A stretch of DNA of 64,000 bases from Bacteroidota bacterium (GCA_026416125.1 JAOAFT010000002.1:124001-188000), one strand, 5' to 3'; positions 20,770 through 32,110 are shown, counted from the first letter of the stretch. The notes: generated by a model not told the origin, from the sequence alone. Program-made: numbers and translations.

Positions 20770-21122
20770 ACAATATTCTTCAGATGATGAATTCTTGCTG
20801 ATTTCGCATCGATTTCTATCCCGATAAAATCAAATCGACACGGACATTGATCGATGTTCCGTTCATGAAAGTACCCTTCAGCTGCACGTTGAAGTCGTTC
20901 TACTTTTTCTTCAGTCATAGCATCTACAGGATCGCCATATTTTTGATTTCTGCGTGATTTAACTTCAACGAACACAATCTCACTCCCTTCACGTGCAACA
21001 ATATCAATTTCAGTGTGCTGAAAGCGGTAGTTTTGTTCAAGTATAGTGTATCCTTGAGCTTCCAGATATTGCACTGCAAGTTTTTCACCGAACTTCCCAA
21101 TTGTTGTATTCGATCGTACCAT
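20766..21122 (-). CDS. YraN family protein (UPF0102, endonuclease-like)
   Basis: [57 protein letters not shown]. Confidence 0.95.
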   Translation of the reverse strand: MVRSNTTIGKFGEKLAVQYLEAQGYTILEQNYRFQHTEIDIVAREGSEIVFVEVKSRRNQKYGDPVDAMTEEKVERLQRAAEGYFHERNIDQCPCRFDFIGIEIDAKSARIHHLKNIV

Positions 21123-21335
21123 CGAGCTATGGTAAAAATGAAGTTAGTAAAACATGTAAGTATTTGCAATGAAACATTGTTTAGAGATGCTCCAGTGAAA
21201 TACTTGTTCCGTTCGAATACTACACACTAGTGTACCCATTTGTGATATTCAATAATGAATACTGTCTCTTCTTCCCAGCATTGCAATACAATCAAACCTT
21301 GGGTATATTGTAAGGAAGAGAAAAACATTTGGTGT

Positions 21336-22004
21336 ATGACTGCTCATCAACAATTCCCATTTCGTTGTTTTGTCTTCGATATGGATGGTACGTTGGTACA
21401 AACAAACCAGCTCATCTTCGATTCCTTCAATCACGTTGCCAATAAATTCACGAACACAACGTACTCCAATGAAGAAATTATTGCTCTATTTGGACCACCG
21501 GAGGACCATGTCATCCGCATTCTTGTTGGGAACGACAATGCCTATGCAGCGATGGAAGAATACTTGCAATTCTACAGAAAGGAGCATCGTTTTCGCGCAA
21601 AGCTCCACGACGGAATCCACCACGTACTTCACGCATTGAAAACAGGCGGAAAACTTGTTACTGTTTTCACTGGGAAATGCCGTGCAACAACGAAAATAAC
21701 TCTCGAAGAATGTGGTTTGCAACAATACTTCGATTTGATTATAACCGGAGATGATGTACAATACCATAAGCCCTCATCAGAAGGCTTACAGAAGATTATG
21801 AACTACTTTTCCCTCATGCCACAGGAAGTTCTCATGATTGGTGATTCACCAGCTGATGTACATGCAGCACGTAGTGCGGGAGTTACCATAGCAGCAGTGT
21901 TGTGGGATTCCTACGCTAAGGAAACGATGCTTTCTCTCCACACTGATTTCACTTTCCACAATGTTCATGAATTTCAAGAATGGCTCTTCCATTATGTATT
22001 ATAA
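21336..22004 (+). CDS. HAD-superfamily hydrolase (phosphoglycolate phosphatase/PpaX-like)
   Basis: CFVFDMDGTLVQTNQLIFDSFNHV...VFTGKCRATTKITLEECGL...LMIGDSPADVHAARSAGVTIAAVLWD. Confidence 0.9.
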   Translation: MTAHQQFPFRCFVFDMDGTLVQTNQLIFDSFNHVANKFTNTTYSNEEIIALFGPPEDHVIRILVGNDNAYAAMEEYLQFYRKEHRFRAKLHDGIHHVLHALKTGGKLVTVFTGKCRATTKITLEECGLQQYFDLIITGDDVQYHKPSSEGLQKIMNYFSLMPQEVLMIGDSPADVHAARSAGVTIAAVLWDSYAKETMLSLHTDFTFHNVHEFQEWLFHYVL

Positions 22005-23244
22005 CGTTGTATCTCTACTCACAATGAACTTTCTCCTCTGCTGGAGTACCATATTAGCTCAAACGCCCCTTGCAGAACGAATTAAAAGTATTCGTGTTGA
22101 AGGAACGGGGTTAGCTCAGTTCCCCCTCGCCCATCGTTCGGCACACCCTGTAACTCTACGCTTTGATATTGATGCACCACATCCCGAACATCTACGTGTT
22201 GCAATCATCCACTGCGATAAGAATTGGCTTCCAACACCTTCCCCGTTTATTAACGATGAATCACAAATCACACCACTTGAACATATTCCCTACCAAGAAG
22301 CACCCCCTGGAGTCCGTGGTTACCGATGGATCTACACATTTCAATTACCAGGATTTCCAGGATGGGAATATTTCCGCTACTCAGGTAATTACAGGATTGA
22401 AATTTGGAACCGTTCCTTCACCGAACTTCTCGCACATGCACGAATGTTTGTTACAGAAGAGCAAAATGACTCACTCCTTGATAGTAGAAACAACCAGCTT
22501 CCATCTACAACCTTCCCGTGGTACCAAGCACATAGCATCTCTCTTTCATACATTCTACCATTGCACGACGAGTGGCAGAAACGTTCTTTTACTTTATCAC
22601 TGCTCCGTACATGCGACATCTACGTGAATCGTAAACTCAACTTTCCTTACCGTATCGATGTTGACGATACAAATCCTTATACGTTCGTACAAACAATAGG
22701 AACTCGGAAGATGATATTTCGAATAGACAGTATTTTACCCGGGAATGAATACCGTACACTCGATTTTCGTGATGTCGCTTTGTATCCACCCCGTTCTGTC
22801 GTACGCTCTATCAATGGAACAGACATTGTACGATTTTTTGAACGTGGTACACCAGATAACGATGGAACATCACTTCTGACAAGTGGTACACAATACGCTG
22901 ATTATGAAACAGTCCGTTTTGAACTTACAGCCGACAGTCACCATCACGATACAATTTTTATCGTCGGTGATTTCAATGGATGGACTCCTTCAAAAAAGTG
23001 GGTTCTTTCTTTTGACTCACTTTCTCAACGGTACTACCTTACTACGGAACTACGACGAGGCCGTTACGATTACCAGTACGTTCTCAACAATAACTGGTAT
23101 ACCCTTGAAGGGAATGACTGGCGTACTGAGAACGTGTACACAGCGCTCCTCTACTATTCAGATCCATCTATGGGAGGGTACGATCGAATTATTTTTGCTG
23201 CTCAACGAAAAAATCGATACACCCCTCTTACTCAAGATCAGTGA
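21994..23244 (+). CDS. Type IX secretion system plug-like protein (DUF5103 family)
   Basis: Signal-like N-terminus; VTLRFDIDAPHPEHLRVAIIHCDKNWLPTPSPFINDES...SGNYRIEIWN...GRYDYQYVLNNNW. Confidence 0.75.
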   Translation: MYYNVVSLLTMNFLLCWSTILAQTPLAERIKSIRVEGTGLAQFPLAHRSAHPVTLRFDIDAPHPEHLRVAIIHCDKNWLPTPSPFINDESQITPLEHIPYQEAPPGVRGYRWIYTFQLPGFPGWEYFRYSGNYRIEIWNRSFTELLAHARMFVTEEQNDSLLDSRNNQLPSTTFPWYQAHSISLSYILPLHDEWQKRSFTLSLLRTCDIYVNRKLNFPYRIDVDDTNPYTFVQTIGTRKMIFRIDSILPGNEYRTLDFRDVALYPPRSVVRSINGTDIVRFFERGTPDNDGTSLLTSGTQYADYETVRFELTADSHHHDTIFIVGDFNGWTPSKKWVLSFDSLSQRYYLTTELRRGRYDYQYVLNNNWYTLEGNDWRTENVYTALLYYSDPSMGGYDRIIFAAQRKNRYTPLTQDQ

Positions 23245-23257
23245 AAGGGAGAACACT

Positions 23258-24256
23258 ATGGAAATAACTCGCGTTGGCGTTATTGGCACTGGGCACCTTG
23301 GAACATTTCATGCTCAACAATATGCCACAATTCCAACAGCACAGCTCGTTGGAGTTTACGATATTGACATTCACCGAGCACAAAAACTCGCTGCTGAATT
23401 GAATGTTCAAGTTTTTAGTGCTCTTGAAGAGTTGTTGGTTTCCGTCGATGCTGTTAGTGTTGCAACACCAACTCAAACGCATTACAACGTAGGAAAGATC
23501 GTTCTTGAACATAACGTTCATCTCTTAATCGAAAAGCCAATAACAGCAACGGTTGAGCAAGCAAAAGAACTCATCAATATAGCAGAACAACGGAATCTCA
23601 AACTTCAAGTTGGTCACATTGAGCGGTTCAATCCGGCAATTCTTGCGCTAGAGCCGTACAACCTAAAACCGCTATTCATTGAATCCCATAGACTCTCGCA
23701 ATTTAATCCACGGGGTACAGACGTTGCTGTCGTCCTAGATTTGATGATTCATGATATTGATCTCATTCTTAGTCTCGTCCAAGCTCCCGTTGAACATATC
23801 GATGCAACCGGAGTTGCGGTTATTTCCGATACTGTCGATATTGCGAATGCACGCTTGAAGTTTGCAAATGGTTGTGTTGCAAATGTTACTGCAAGTCGGA
23901 TTTCACAAAATAAAATGAGAAAAATGCGTCTCTTTCAGAGTAACGCATACATCTCCATTGATTTTGCACAAGGACTTGCTGAAGTGTTTAGACTTGTCGA
24001 TGAAGATGCTCATGAAAGTAAAATGACTATGCTCTTAGGAAAAATAGATCAGGGGAAGAAAAAACGACTTATCGTCTATGAGCAACCAGAGGTGAAAGAA
24101 ATTAACGCTCTTCGGGTAGAACTAGAGAGTTTTATTACTGCAATTCAAAACAATACAGAACCACGCGTAAGTGGACGCGATGGCCTCCAAGCACTTGAAG
24201 TAGCCCAAGAAATTTTATCAAGTATTGAATCTCAACAATTACCACTTGATCTATGA
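23258..24256 (+). CDS. Gfo/Idh/MocA family oxidoreductase
   Basis: RVGVIGTGHLGTFHAQQYATIPTAQLVGVYDID...VHLLIEKPITATVEQAKELI. Start is at MEITRVG; the 22883 ORF start reads out-of-frame sequence of the upstream gene. Confidence 0.93.
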   Translation: MEITRVGVIGTGHLGTFHAQQYATIPTAQLVGVYDIDIHRAQKLAAELNVQVFSALEELLVSVDAVSVATPTQTHYNVGKIVLEHNVHLLIEKPITATVEQAKELINIAEQRNLKLQVGHIERFNPAILALEPYNLKPLFIESHRLSQFNPRGTDVAVVLDLMIHDIDLILSLVQAPVEHIDATGVAVISDTVDIANARLKFANGCVANVTASRISQNKMRKMRLFQSNAYISIDFAQGLAEVFRLVDEDAHESKMTMLLGKIDQGKKKRLIVYEQPEVKEINALRVELESFITAIQNNTEPRVSGRDGLQALEVAQEILSSIESQQLPLDL

Positions 24257-25689
24257 GCACAACAATCACATTGAATGATGCTGTTCTGAAAAAAATTGGT
24301 AACATTGCCGATGCTTCAAACGTTCGTGCTTATGTCGTTGGTGGCTACGTCCGAGATCTTCTCCGTGGCTTCGAAGTTAAAGAGATAGACATTGTCGTTG
24401 TTGGAAACGGCATCGAGTTTGCACAACGTGTTGCCCGGGAACTTGGATGCAATGCCCCTGTCGTATACGAAAATTTTGGGACTGCACTTCTTCTCCTTCC
24501 CGAGAGGAAACTAGAATTCGTTGGAGCACGGAAAGAAAGCTATACACGAAATTCCCGTAAGCCCCGTGTCTCCGTTGGTACACTCGATGAAGATCTCTCC
24601 CGCCGAGATTTCACGGTTAATGCTATAGCAGTAAGCTTAAATGCAGATACCTATGGCGAAGTAATCGATCCCTATAATGGTATTAAAGACATAGAATCAA
24701 GGCGCCTCACTACTCCACTCAATCCTGAAGCAACATTTGACGATGACCCACTTCGTATTCTCCGTGCAATGCGTTTTGCTGCACAACTCCAGTTTTCTAT
24801 TGATGAACGAGTACTCCAAGCTGCACGGACAATGGCCGATCGCTTACGCATTGTTTCTCAAGAGCGAATTACCGAAGAACTCCTCAAAATACTCGCCACA
24901 CAAAAACCTTCCGTTGGATTTTTTCTCATGTACGAAACAGGTGTGCTCTCCGTTATTTTCCCAGAACTAGCAGCATTGGGAGGTGTTGAACAACGTGAAG
25001 ACTATCACCACAAAGATGTCTTCAAACATACGCTCCAAGTTGTCGATAATGTTGCTCTCGTATCCGAAAACCTCTGGCTCCGTTTTGCAGCACTTGTTCA
25101 CGACATTGCAAAACCAAAGACAAAAGCATTTAAACCTGGTATTGGGTGGACTTTCCATGGCCATGAAGAACTTGGTGCTCGAATGATTCGCCCTCTCTTT
25201 CAAAAGCTTCGGTTACCATTAGACAAAGTACCATACATCGAAAAACTCGTCCGCCTTCACCTCCGTCCACAGGCACTTGTCGATGATGGCGTGACAGATT
25301 CCGCTATTCGCCGATTAATGTTCGAAGCTGGTAACGATATTGACGATCTTATTACATTATGTCGTGCAGATATTACATCGAAAAATCCGAAACTGATTCA
25401 ACAGGTGCTCCAGAACTACGAACGTGTCCTCCAACGTATGGCAGAAGTGGAGGAAAAGGACCGAATTCGCAACTGGCAACCCCCTTTGCGGGGCGATGAA
25501 ATTATGACTCTATGTAACTTACAACCAGGACCTATGGTCGGCTACATCAAAGATGCTATTACAGATGCAATTCTCGATGGGGTCATTCCAAATGATCACG
25601 ACGCTGCTGTTCAATACCTGCTATCAAAAAAAGACGAACTCTTGCAGCAAACACCTGTAAAAAAGAAACAGCGGAATGCACAAGCGTAG
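24253..25689 (+). CDS. cca: tRNA nucleotidyltransferase / poly(A) polymerase family with HD domain
   Basis: AYVVGGYVRDLLRGFEVKEIDIVVVG; RRDFTVNAIAVSL; FDDDPLRILRAMRFAAQL; HDIAKPKT. Confidence 0.93.
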   Translation: MSTTITLNDAVLKKIGNIADASNVRAYVVGGYVRDLLRGFEVKEIDIVVVGNGIEFAQRVARELGCNAPVVYENFGTALLLLPERKLEFVGARKESYTRNSRKPRVSVGTLDEDLSRRDFTVNAIAVSLNADTYGEVIDPYNGIKDIESRRLTTPLNPEATFDDDPLRILRAMRFAAQLQFSIDERVLQAARTMADRLRIVSQERITEELLKILATQKPSVGFFLMYETGVLSVIFPELAALGGVEQREDYHHKDVFKHTLQVVDNVALVSENLWLRFAALVHDIAKPKTKAFKPGIGWTFHGHEELGARMIRPLFQKLRLPLDKVPYIEKLVRLHLRPQALVDDGVTDSAIRRLMFEAGNDIDDLITLCRADITSKNPKLIQQVLQNYERVLQRMAEVEEKDRIRNWQPPLRGDEIMTLCNLQPGPMVGYIKDAITDAILDGVIPNDHDAAVQYLLSKKDELLQQTPVKKKQRNAQA

Positions 25690-25797
25690 TGAACAGACAA
25701 TGTGTAAACAAGTATCCAAAGAACACTACGAAACTTTATTGGGAATTTTTCGTTTATAGACACAGAGACCATTTACATACACTAACAATGGGAGACC

Positions 25798-27096
25798 GTG
25801 TCGATGAATAGATGTGTGTTATTCCTGTATCTTCTCTTTCCAACGTCCTTACTCTTATCACAAACAAAAGTACTCACGCTCAATGATGCAATCGCAATTG
25901 CCCTTCGCAATAATGTCACTATACAACAATCGAAGAACTCACTGGAAGCTGTATCGAGCAACGTACTTTCTGCATACGGTCAGTACTTGCCAACAATATC
26001 AGCAACTGCCGGATATTCCCAAAGCGAAGTAATTACGCCAAACGTTTTTACTTCAAGTGGCTATGATGCCAGCTTGCAAGCACGTTTGAAACTCTTTGAT
26101 GGACTTGCCAGAGAGGCAAACTTGGAAAAAGCGCTTTCACTCAAAGAACAGACAATCCAACAGCACGAACGAACAAAACAAGCAATTATTTACCAGGTAC
26201 AAGCAAGTTACCTCTCCGTGCTCCGTAACGAACAACTCGTCAAAGTGAACGAAGAGAACCTCAAGCGCGACCAACGACAACTCGAACGGATACTCGAATC
26301 AAACCGTGTCGGTGCACTCGCTATTGGCGATGTATACCGCCAACAGTCACAAGTTGCTCTCGACGAGTACAACCTTATCAATTCAAAGAATGCATACGAT
26401 AAATCAGTTGCCGACCTCATCGCACTCATTGGGCTTGACGTAACAGATGACTATACCATTGCAGATCCAACAATTTCTCCTGTGCTCGACACACTCGAGT
26501 TCAGCGATCTCCCAACACCAAACAACTTCGAAGAATTACGAAGACGTGCATTGAGCACGAGGCCCGACTATCTAGTTGCACAAGAAAATGTTAAAAGTGC
26601 TGGATATGGTGTTCGTTCGGCATACAGCACTTACATTCCTAGCATCAATGCTTCTGCAGGGTATTCGATGGGGGGAGCCACGCTCAATGGAATTACTGAC
26701 CGTCAAACCTGGAATGTGGGAATAAATGTAAATTGGAATATCTTCGATGGCTTTCTTACTAACCTGAACGTACAGAATGCTAAAGTACAAGAACGAAATG
26801 CAGAAATGAATCTTGCACAAACAGAGCGATCGATCAGTGTCGAAGTCAAAAAAGCTCTCCTTGACCTCGAAGCTGCACGAAAGCAATATGAAGCAAGTGT
26901 AAAGAGTGTAACTTCTGCAGAACAAGATCGTAAAGTAGCAGAAGAGAAGTACAACCTAGGATCGGGGACACTCATTGATTTACAAGTTGCTAATGCGAAT
27001 TATGTAAACGCACAAGCAAACAAAGTTAACGCAATGTATAACTACATAATAGCAAAACGAACACTTGAATATGTTCTTGGAGTCAGGACTTACTAA
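25798..27096 (+). CDS. TolC family outer membrane efflux protein
   Basis: [27 protein letters not shown]...[44 protein letters not shown]. Confidence 0.94.
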   Translation: MSMNRCVLFLYLLFPTSLLLSQTKVLTLNDAIAIALRNNVTIQQSKNSLEAVSSNVLSAYGQYLPTISATAGYSQSEVITPNVFTSSGYDASLQARLKLFDGLAREANLEKALSLKEQTIQQHERTKQAIIYQVQASYLSVLRNEQLVKVNEENLKRDQRQLERILESNRVGALAIGDVYRQQSQVALDEYNLINSKNAYDKSVADLIALIGLDVTDDYTIADPTISPVLDTLEFSDLPTPNNFEELRRRALSTRPDYLVAQENVKSAGYGVRSAYSTYIPSINASAGYSMGGATLNGITDRQTWNVGINVNWNIFDGFLTNLNVQNAKVQERNAEMNLAQTERSISVEVKKALLDLEAARKQYEASVKSVTSAEQDRKVAEEKYNLGSGTLIDLQVANANYVNAQANKVNAMYNYIIAKRTLEYVLGVRTY

Positions 27097-27110
27097 AGGA
27101 AGGACGAACA

Positions 27111-28370
27111 ATGGCAGTAAACAATAGCAAAAAAAAGAAGAAACGTATTATCATTTTCTCAGTCATCGGTGGAGTACTTATCCTTCTCATAGTTCTCGTT
27201 ATTATCGGAAGTCAACGAAAACCGGTTTTCACTGTGCAAACTGAAAAAATTACTCGCAGAACAATTACACAAGTTGTCACTGCAACTGGGAAAATTCATC
27301 CGGTTACACAGGTTGTCATTAATGCAGAAGTAAGTGGTGAAATTATTGAACTGCCTGTAAAAGAAGGACAACGCGTAAAGAAGGGGCAACTTCTTGCTCG
27401 GATTAAACCTGATGTTTACCAAGCACAATACGAAAGTGCACTCGCAAACCACGCTATGGCAGAGGCAAGTTTCATAAGAGCTGAATCCGATTTCAAACGG
27501 GTTTCTGAGTTGTTTGCGAAAAACCTCGTTTCACAAGCCGATATGGACGTTGCTCGTGCAAATTACTTAAGTGCAAAAGCTGCCAATGAACAAGCAGCTG
27601 CCAATGTACGCCAAGCGAAGGAAACGCTGAGCAAGACAGTTGTTCTTTCTCCAATGTCAGGCGTTGTGAGCCAACTTAATGTAGAAATTGGAGTACGCGT
27701 GAGTGGAAGCACCTTTATGCAAGGAACGCAACTCATGACAATTGCTGATCTCTCCGTTATGGAAGCACGCGTTGATGTTGGTGAGAATGATGTCGTGCTC
27801 GTTAACATAGGCGATACTGCCCGTATTGAGGTCGATGCATTCCCTGACCGTGAATTTATTGGTACAGTAACTCAAATTGCAAATACTGCAAAATCAACCG
27901 GCCTTGGAACACAGGACCAAGTAACGAATTTTGAAGTACGTATTCTCCTACACACACCACCGGGCATTGAATTCCGCCCCGGGATGTCTGTTACTGCTGA
28001 TATTGAAACAGCAACAAAAGAAAATGTCTTTGCCGTCCCAATTCAATCTGTGACAATTCGTTTGCCAAAATCGTCTTCCCCCGAAAGTGATAGCGATGTC
28101 CAACTTGTCAACGGATCGAAGAAAAAACAAAGAGAAAAATTGCAAGAAGTTATTTTTGTTGTAAAAAACGGCGAGGCGAAAACTGTACCTGTAACACGTG
28201 GCATTAGTGACGATACGTACGTGGAAGTTAGTGGTGAGAATCTCGAAGGACTCGAAGTCATCACAGCACCGTTCAAAGCAATCAACCGCGACCTCGAAGA
28301 TGGTTCAAAAGTACGAGTTGATAATAAGAAAAAAATGCGTACAGGAACTTCAATTGAAAAAGAAGGTTAA
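27111..28370 (+). CDS. MacA-like periplasmic adaptor (membrane fusion protein)
   Basis: N-terminal TM; INAEVSGEIIELPVKEGQRVKKGQLLARIKPDVYQAQ; long hairpin; VLSPMSGVVSQLNVEIGVRV. Confidence 0.93.
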   Translation: MAVNNSKKKKKRIIIFSVIGGVLILLIVLVIIGSQRKPVFTVQTEKITRRTITQVVTATGKIHPVTQVVINAEVSGEIIELPVKEGQRVKKGQLLARIKPDVYQAQYESALANHAMAEASFIRAESDFKRVSELFAKNLVSQADMDVARANYLSAKAANEQAAANVRQAKETLSKTVVLSPMSGVVSQLNVEIGVRVSGSTFMQGTQLMTIADLSVMEARVDVGENDVVLVNIGDTARIEVDAFPDREFIGTVTQIANTAKSTGLGTQDQVTNFEVRILLHTPPGIEFRPGMSVTADIETATKENVFAVPIQSVTIRLPKSSSPESDSDVQLVNGSKKKQREKLQEVIFVVKNGEAKTVPVTRGISDDTYVEVSGENLEGLEVITAPFKAINRDLEDGSKVRVDNKKKMRTGTSIEKEG

Positions 28371-28391
28371 TGGTTTAAGAGTACTTTTCAT

Positions 28392-29111
28392 ATGGCAGAA
28401 CTCATTCGTTTAACAAATATTGTAAAAATTTATCAGGTCGGTGACGAGCAAGTTCATGCTCTCGATGGTATTACTCTTCAGATCAGGAAGAACGAGTACG
28501 TTGCAATCATGGGGCCATCTGGTTCTGGAAAATCAACAATGATGAATATTATCGGTTGCCTCGATACACCAACTTCCGGGTTATATGAACTCAATGGAAT
28601 GAACGTGAGTGACATGGATGATAATGAACTTGCACGTGTACGAAATAAAGAGATAGGATTTGTTTTCCAAACATTCAATCTTCTCCCTCGTTCGAATGTA
28701 CTCCACAATGTAGAACTCCCGCTAATCTATGCGGGAATGCCTGCCGAAGAACGTCGTGAACGAGCAAAGGAAGCAATTGCACGTGTCGGTCTTACAGAAC
28801 GTATGCACCACAAACCGAACGAACTCTCTGGTGGTCAACGTCAACGTGTTGCTATTGCACGCGCACTTGTTACACACCCATCGATTCTTCTTGCAGATGA
28901 ACCAACTGGAAACCTTGATAGTAAGACAGGAGAAGAAATTATGGCGCTTTTCGATGCACTCCATAAGGAAGGGAATACCATCATCCTTGTTACCCATGAA
29001 GAAGACATTGCATCGCATGCACACCGGATTATCAAACTTCGCGATGGCAAAATTGAAGGTGATTTCCCTTCCCGAAAACGACCGACTCCTTCACCAGCTA
29101 CTGTTTCCTAA
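28392..29111 (+). CDS. MacB/LolD-type ABC transporter ATP-binding protein
   Basis: [61 protein letters not shown]. Confidence 0.97.
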   Translation: MAELIRLTNIVKIYQVGDEQVHALDGITLQIRKNEYVAIMGPSGSGKSTMMNIIGCLDTPTSGLYELNGMNVSDMDDNELARVRNKEIGFVFQTFNLLPRSNVLHNVELPLIYAGMPAEERRERAKEAIARVGLTERMHHKPNELSGGQRQRVAIARALVTHPSILLADEPTGNLDSKTGEEIMALFDALHKEGNTIILVTHEEDIASHAHRIIKLRDGKIEGDFPSRKRPTPSPATVS

Positions 29112-29119
29112 AAAGCGCT

Positions 29120-30346
29120 ATGGTTACTATTAACGAATTACAAGAAGGATTCCGAATTGCGCTCCAATCTATTTGGGCAAATCGGATGCGATCAGCTCTC
29201 ACAACCCTCGGAATTGTTATTGGAATTGTTTCTGTTACTTTAATGGGCACAGCATTGGAAGGATTGAGTCGAGCTTTCGATAAGAGTATTGCACAAATTG
29301 GTGCTGATGTACTCTACGTTCAAAAGTGGCCATGGGGGGGTGGGCAAGATTGGTGGAAATACCGAAATCGACGGGATTTGCGTATCGAACACGCAAATGC
29401 TATCGAACGATCAGCAGAACTTGTTGCTTCACTCTCGCCAATCATTGGAACTTCTCAAGATATTAAGTATCAAGGGAAATACATTGAAGATGTAATCGTA
29501 GTCGGCACAACCCATACGATGATCGAAACGAACCCTGCAAACCTTGCAATCGGTCGCTTCTTCTCTCGCTCGGAATCGGAAGGAGGTCGACCCGTTTGTG
29601 TTATCGGATCAGAAATTGCATCAAGCCTTTTTCCGAACGAATCCCCGCTCGAAAAGGTAATCAAAATTGGCGGCTATGCGTACCGTGTTGTGGGCGTTTT
29701 CGAAAAGCAAGGTAGTCTCTTTGGCGGCGAAAGTCTTGACAAACGTATTTACGTTCCTATCAACCGTTTCTTTACCCAATATCAATCTCGACGTGGTGGT
29801 ATTACTATCATGGTAAAAGCAAAATCGCTTGACCTCCTCGACGATACCAAGGAAGAAGTACGCGGCATTCTCCGACGAGCTCGGGGATTAAAACCACGTG
29901 ATGAAGATGATTTTTCTATTAACCAACAAGAGATGATTATTCAGATCTTCAACCAAATAGGCGGTGTCATAGCAATCATCGGTTTGTTCATTACAGGCCT
30001 TTCGCTCTTCGTTGGTGGTATCGGTATTATGAACATCATGTTTGTTTCAGTGACCGAACGAACAAAAGAAATTGGTATTCGAAAAGCAATCGGGGCACCA
30101 CGACGTGCAATTCTCCTTCAATTCCTCATTGAATCATCGCTTATTTGCTTCTTGGGAGGCATTATCGGAATTGCAATTGCTTTTCCACTGAGTTTGATAG
30201 TTGACCAAATTCTCCCAACAGCAATGCCATTGACAATTGTTGGAATAGCGCTCTCCCTCTCATTACTCGTTGGCTTGCTCTCGGGGATCATTCCAGCATA
30301 CAGAGCTTCGAAATTAGATCCAGTGGAAGCATTGCGGTATGAATGA
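29120..30346 (+). CDS. MacB-type ABC transporter permease 1
   Basis: ANRMRSALTTLGIVIGIVSVTLMGTALEG...GGIGIMNIMFVSVTERTKEIGIRKAIGAPRRAIL...ASKLDPVEALRYE. Confidence 0.95.
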   Translation: MVTINELQEGFRIALQSIWANRMRSALTTLGIVIGIVSVTLMGTALEGLSRAFDKSIAQIGADVLYVQKWPWGGGQDWWKYRNRRDLRIEHANAIERSAELVASLSPIIGTSQDIKYQGKYIEDVIVVGTTHTMIETNPANLAIGRFFSRSESEGGRPVCVIGSEIASSLFPNESPLEKVIKIGGYAYRVVGVFEKQGSLFGGESLDKRIYVPINRFFTQYQSRRGGITIMVKAKSLDLLDDTKEEVRGILRRARGLKPRDEDDFSINQQEMIIQIFNQIGGVIAIIGLFITGLSLFVGGIGIMNIMFVSVTERTKEIGIRKAIGAPRRAILLQFLIESSLICFLGGIIGIAIAFPLSLIVDQILPTAMPLTIVGIALSLSLLVGLLSGIIPAYRASKLDPVEALRYE

Positions 30347-31581
30347 CGGAGTACTCTATGAATTACACAGAAATTATTACCTTTGCAATTCAATCACTCC
30401 ATGCTAATAAGTTACGCTCAGCACTTACGCTCCTGGGGATTGTTGTTGGTGTTTTCTCAATCATTGCTGTCATGACAGCAGTTCGTGTTCTACAGAACAG
30501 TATCGAAAGCGGATTGAGCGTGTTAGGTACCCATACATTTCAAATTCAAAAATTCCCTGTAATGGCAAGCCACACTGAGTGGCGAAAAGCGCAAAAACGA
30601 AAAGATATTACGTACGAACAAGCACTCCAACTAAAAGAGAAAATGACACTTGCTGAATTTGTTGCCATAGAAGTGTGGGGTGGTCCACGTGTAGTGCAAT
30701 ATGGTGGATTGAAAACCAATCCAAACGTGACTATCGCTGGTGAAGAACCAGAAGGATTACTCGCAAATAATTGGACTATTGCTGAAGGACGTGGCTTTTC
30801 ATCAAACGATCTTACCTACACTGCCCCGGTTGCTATTCTTGGTGCCGATGTTGCTAAAAAAATATTTCCACGTGGCGGTGCAATCGGCGCTGAAGTACGT
30901 GTTGGAAATGATAAGTATGAAGTTATTGGGGTCTTTGAACCACTCGGCTCAGTACTCGGTGGGAGTCAAGATAACTTTGTTGCAATCCCAATTACAACGT
31001 TCCTCGAGAAGTATGGGAAAAATCGCAGCGTCAATATTATGATCAAAGCTAAAAGTGCTGCTGTGTACGACGATTGTATTGAGGAAGCTCGAAACACCCT
31101 ACGAACATTAAGAAAAGTACCTCCCGCCGAAAAAGATGACTTTGAAATCTTTTCGAATGAATCTGTAATTCGTACGTTCAATGAACTCACCAAGTATGTC
31201 AAGTTAGGTGTGAGTGTTATAAGTTTCATTGCCCTTATCGCTGCAGGTGTTGGGATTATGAACATCATGCTCGTTTCAGTAACAGAGCGAACTAAAGAGA
31301 TCGGTATTCGAAAAGCTGTCGGTGCAACAAAAAGGAACATCCTGGCTCAGTTTGTATTCGAAGCTATTGTTATTTGTGAACTCGGAGGCATCATAGGTAT
31401 TGTCCTTGGAATTATCGGTGGTAATATTGCTGCTGTAGTATTCAGCATGCCAGGTGTATTTCCCATCGATTGGGCAATTATTGGCGTTCTTATCACATCG
31501 CTTGTTGGAATCATCTTTGGTGTTTATCCTGCGTGGAAAGCTGCAAATCTCGATCCCATCGATGCACTCAGGTACGAGTAG
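30343..31581 (+). CDS. MacB-type ABC transporter permease 2
   Basis: ANKLRSALTLLGIVVGVFSIIAVMTAV...GVGIMNIMLVSVTERTKEIGIRKAVGATKRNIL...AANLDPIDALRYE; 4-bp overlap with permease 1. Confidence 0.95.
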   Translation: MTEYSMNYTEIITFAIQSLHANKLRSALTLLGIVVGVFSIIAVMTAVRVLQNSIESGLSVLGTHTFQIQKFPVMASHTEWRKAQKRKDITYEQALQLKEKMTLAEFVAIEVWGGPRVVQYGGLKTNPNVTIAGEEPEGLLANNWTIAEGRGFSSNDLTYTAPVAILGADVAKKIFPRGGAIGAEVRVGNDKYEVIGVFEPLGSVLGGSQDNFVAIPITTFLEKYGKNRSVNIMIKAKSAAVYDDCIEEARNTLRTLRKVPPAEKDDFEIFSNESVIRTFNELTKYVKLGVSVISFIALIAAGVGIMNIMLVSVTERTKEIGIRKAVGATKRNILAQFVFEAIVICELGGIIGIVLGIIGGNIAAVVFSMPGVFPIDWAIIGVLITSLVGIIFGVYPAWKAANLDPIDALRYE

Positions 31582-31675
31582 CACAACACTTCACGATTCC
31601 TCGTTCTCTTGGATGCATCGAAGAGAGTAAGGAGTTTTTGTTGTGTACATTAACATATCATTAACAGGAAGATAT

Positions 31676-32110
31676 ATGAGTATGGAATCACTTCGCGTTT
31701 GGTTTTTTCTAATGCACTGTGTTATCAATACTTTGGCCCTTTCTCAACCTATGCCATCGGATACATTGTACTACACACGGGAAAAATGCATTACTCCATT
31801 CGATGCATCAAAGATTGAGAGTACGAAAGCGGGGTACCAATTCTGGTTCGTTGACAAAAATTTTCTCGATGGTCGAACATTGAAACTGAGTGTTGTTAAA
31901 CCACGCGAAGCAACCCACGCACCGCACAAACATCCTGAAGATGAATTCTTCTTTCTCCTTGAGGGAACTGCAGAAATTTATTTATTTGGAAAATGGACAC
32001 CCGTAACTCCCTACACAAGCATCTATTGTCCACCCCATGAGGTCCATGGGATCAGAAATGCCGGTGATACAGAACTTAAGTACCTTGTCATTAAAAAGTA
32101 TCCCAAATGA
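31676..32110 (+). CDS. Cupin-domain protein with probable signal peptide
   Basis: HAPHKHPEDEFFFLLEGTAEIYLFGKWTPVTPYTSIYCPPHEVHGIRNAGDTELKYLVIK. Confidence 0.83.
   Translation: MSMESLRVWFFLMHCVINTLALSQPMPSDTLYYTREKCITPFDASKIESTKAGYQFWFVDKNFLDGRTLKLSVVKPREATHAPHKHPEDEFFFLLEGTAEIYLFGKWTPVTPYTSIYCPPHEVHGIRNAGDTELKYLVIKKYPK

Noticed and set aside
22883-23257. N-terminal extension of the 457-aa oxidoreductase ORF
   Set aside because: Out-of-frame read of the DUF5103-like gene; the Rossmann start MEITRVGVIGTGHLG begins at 23258.
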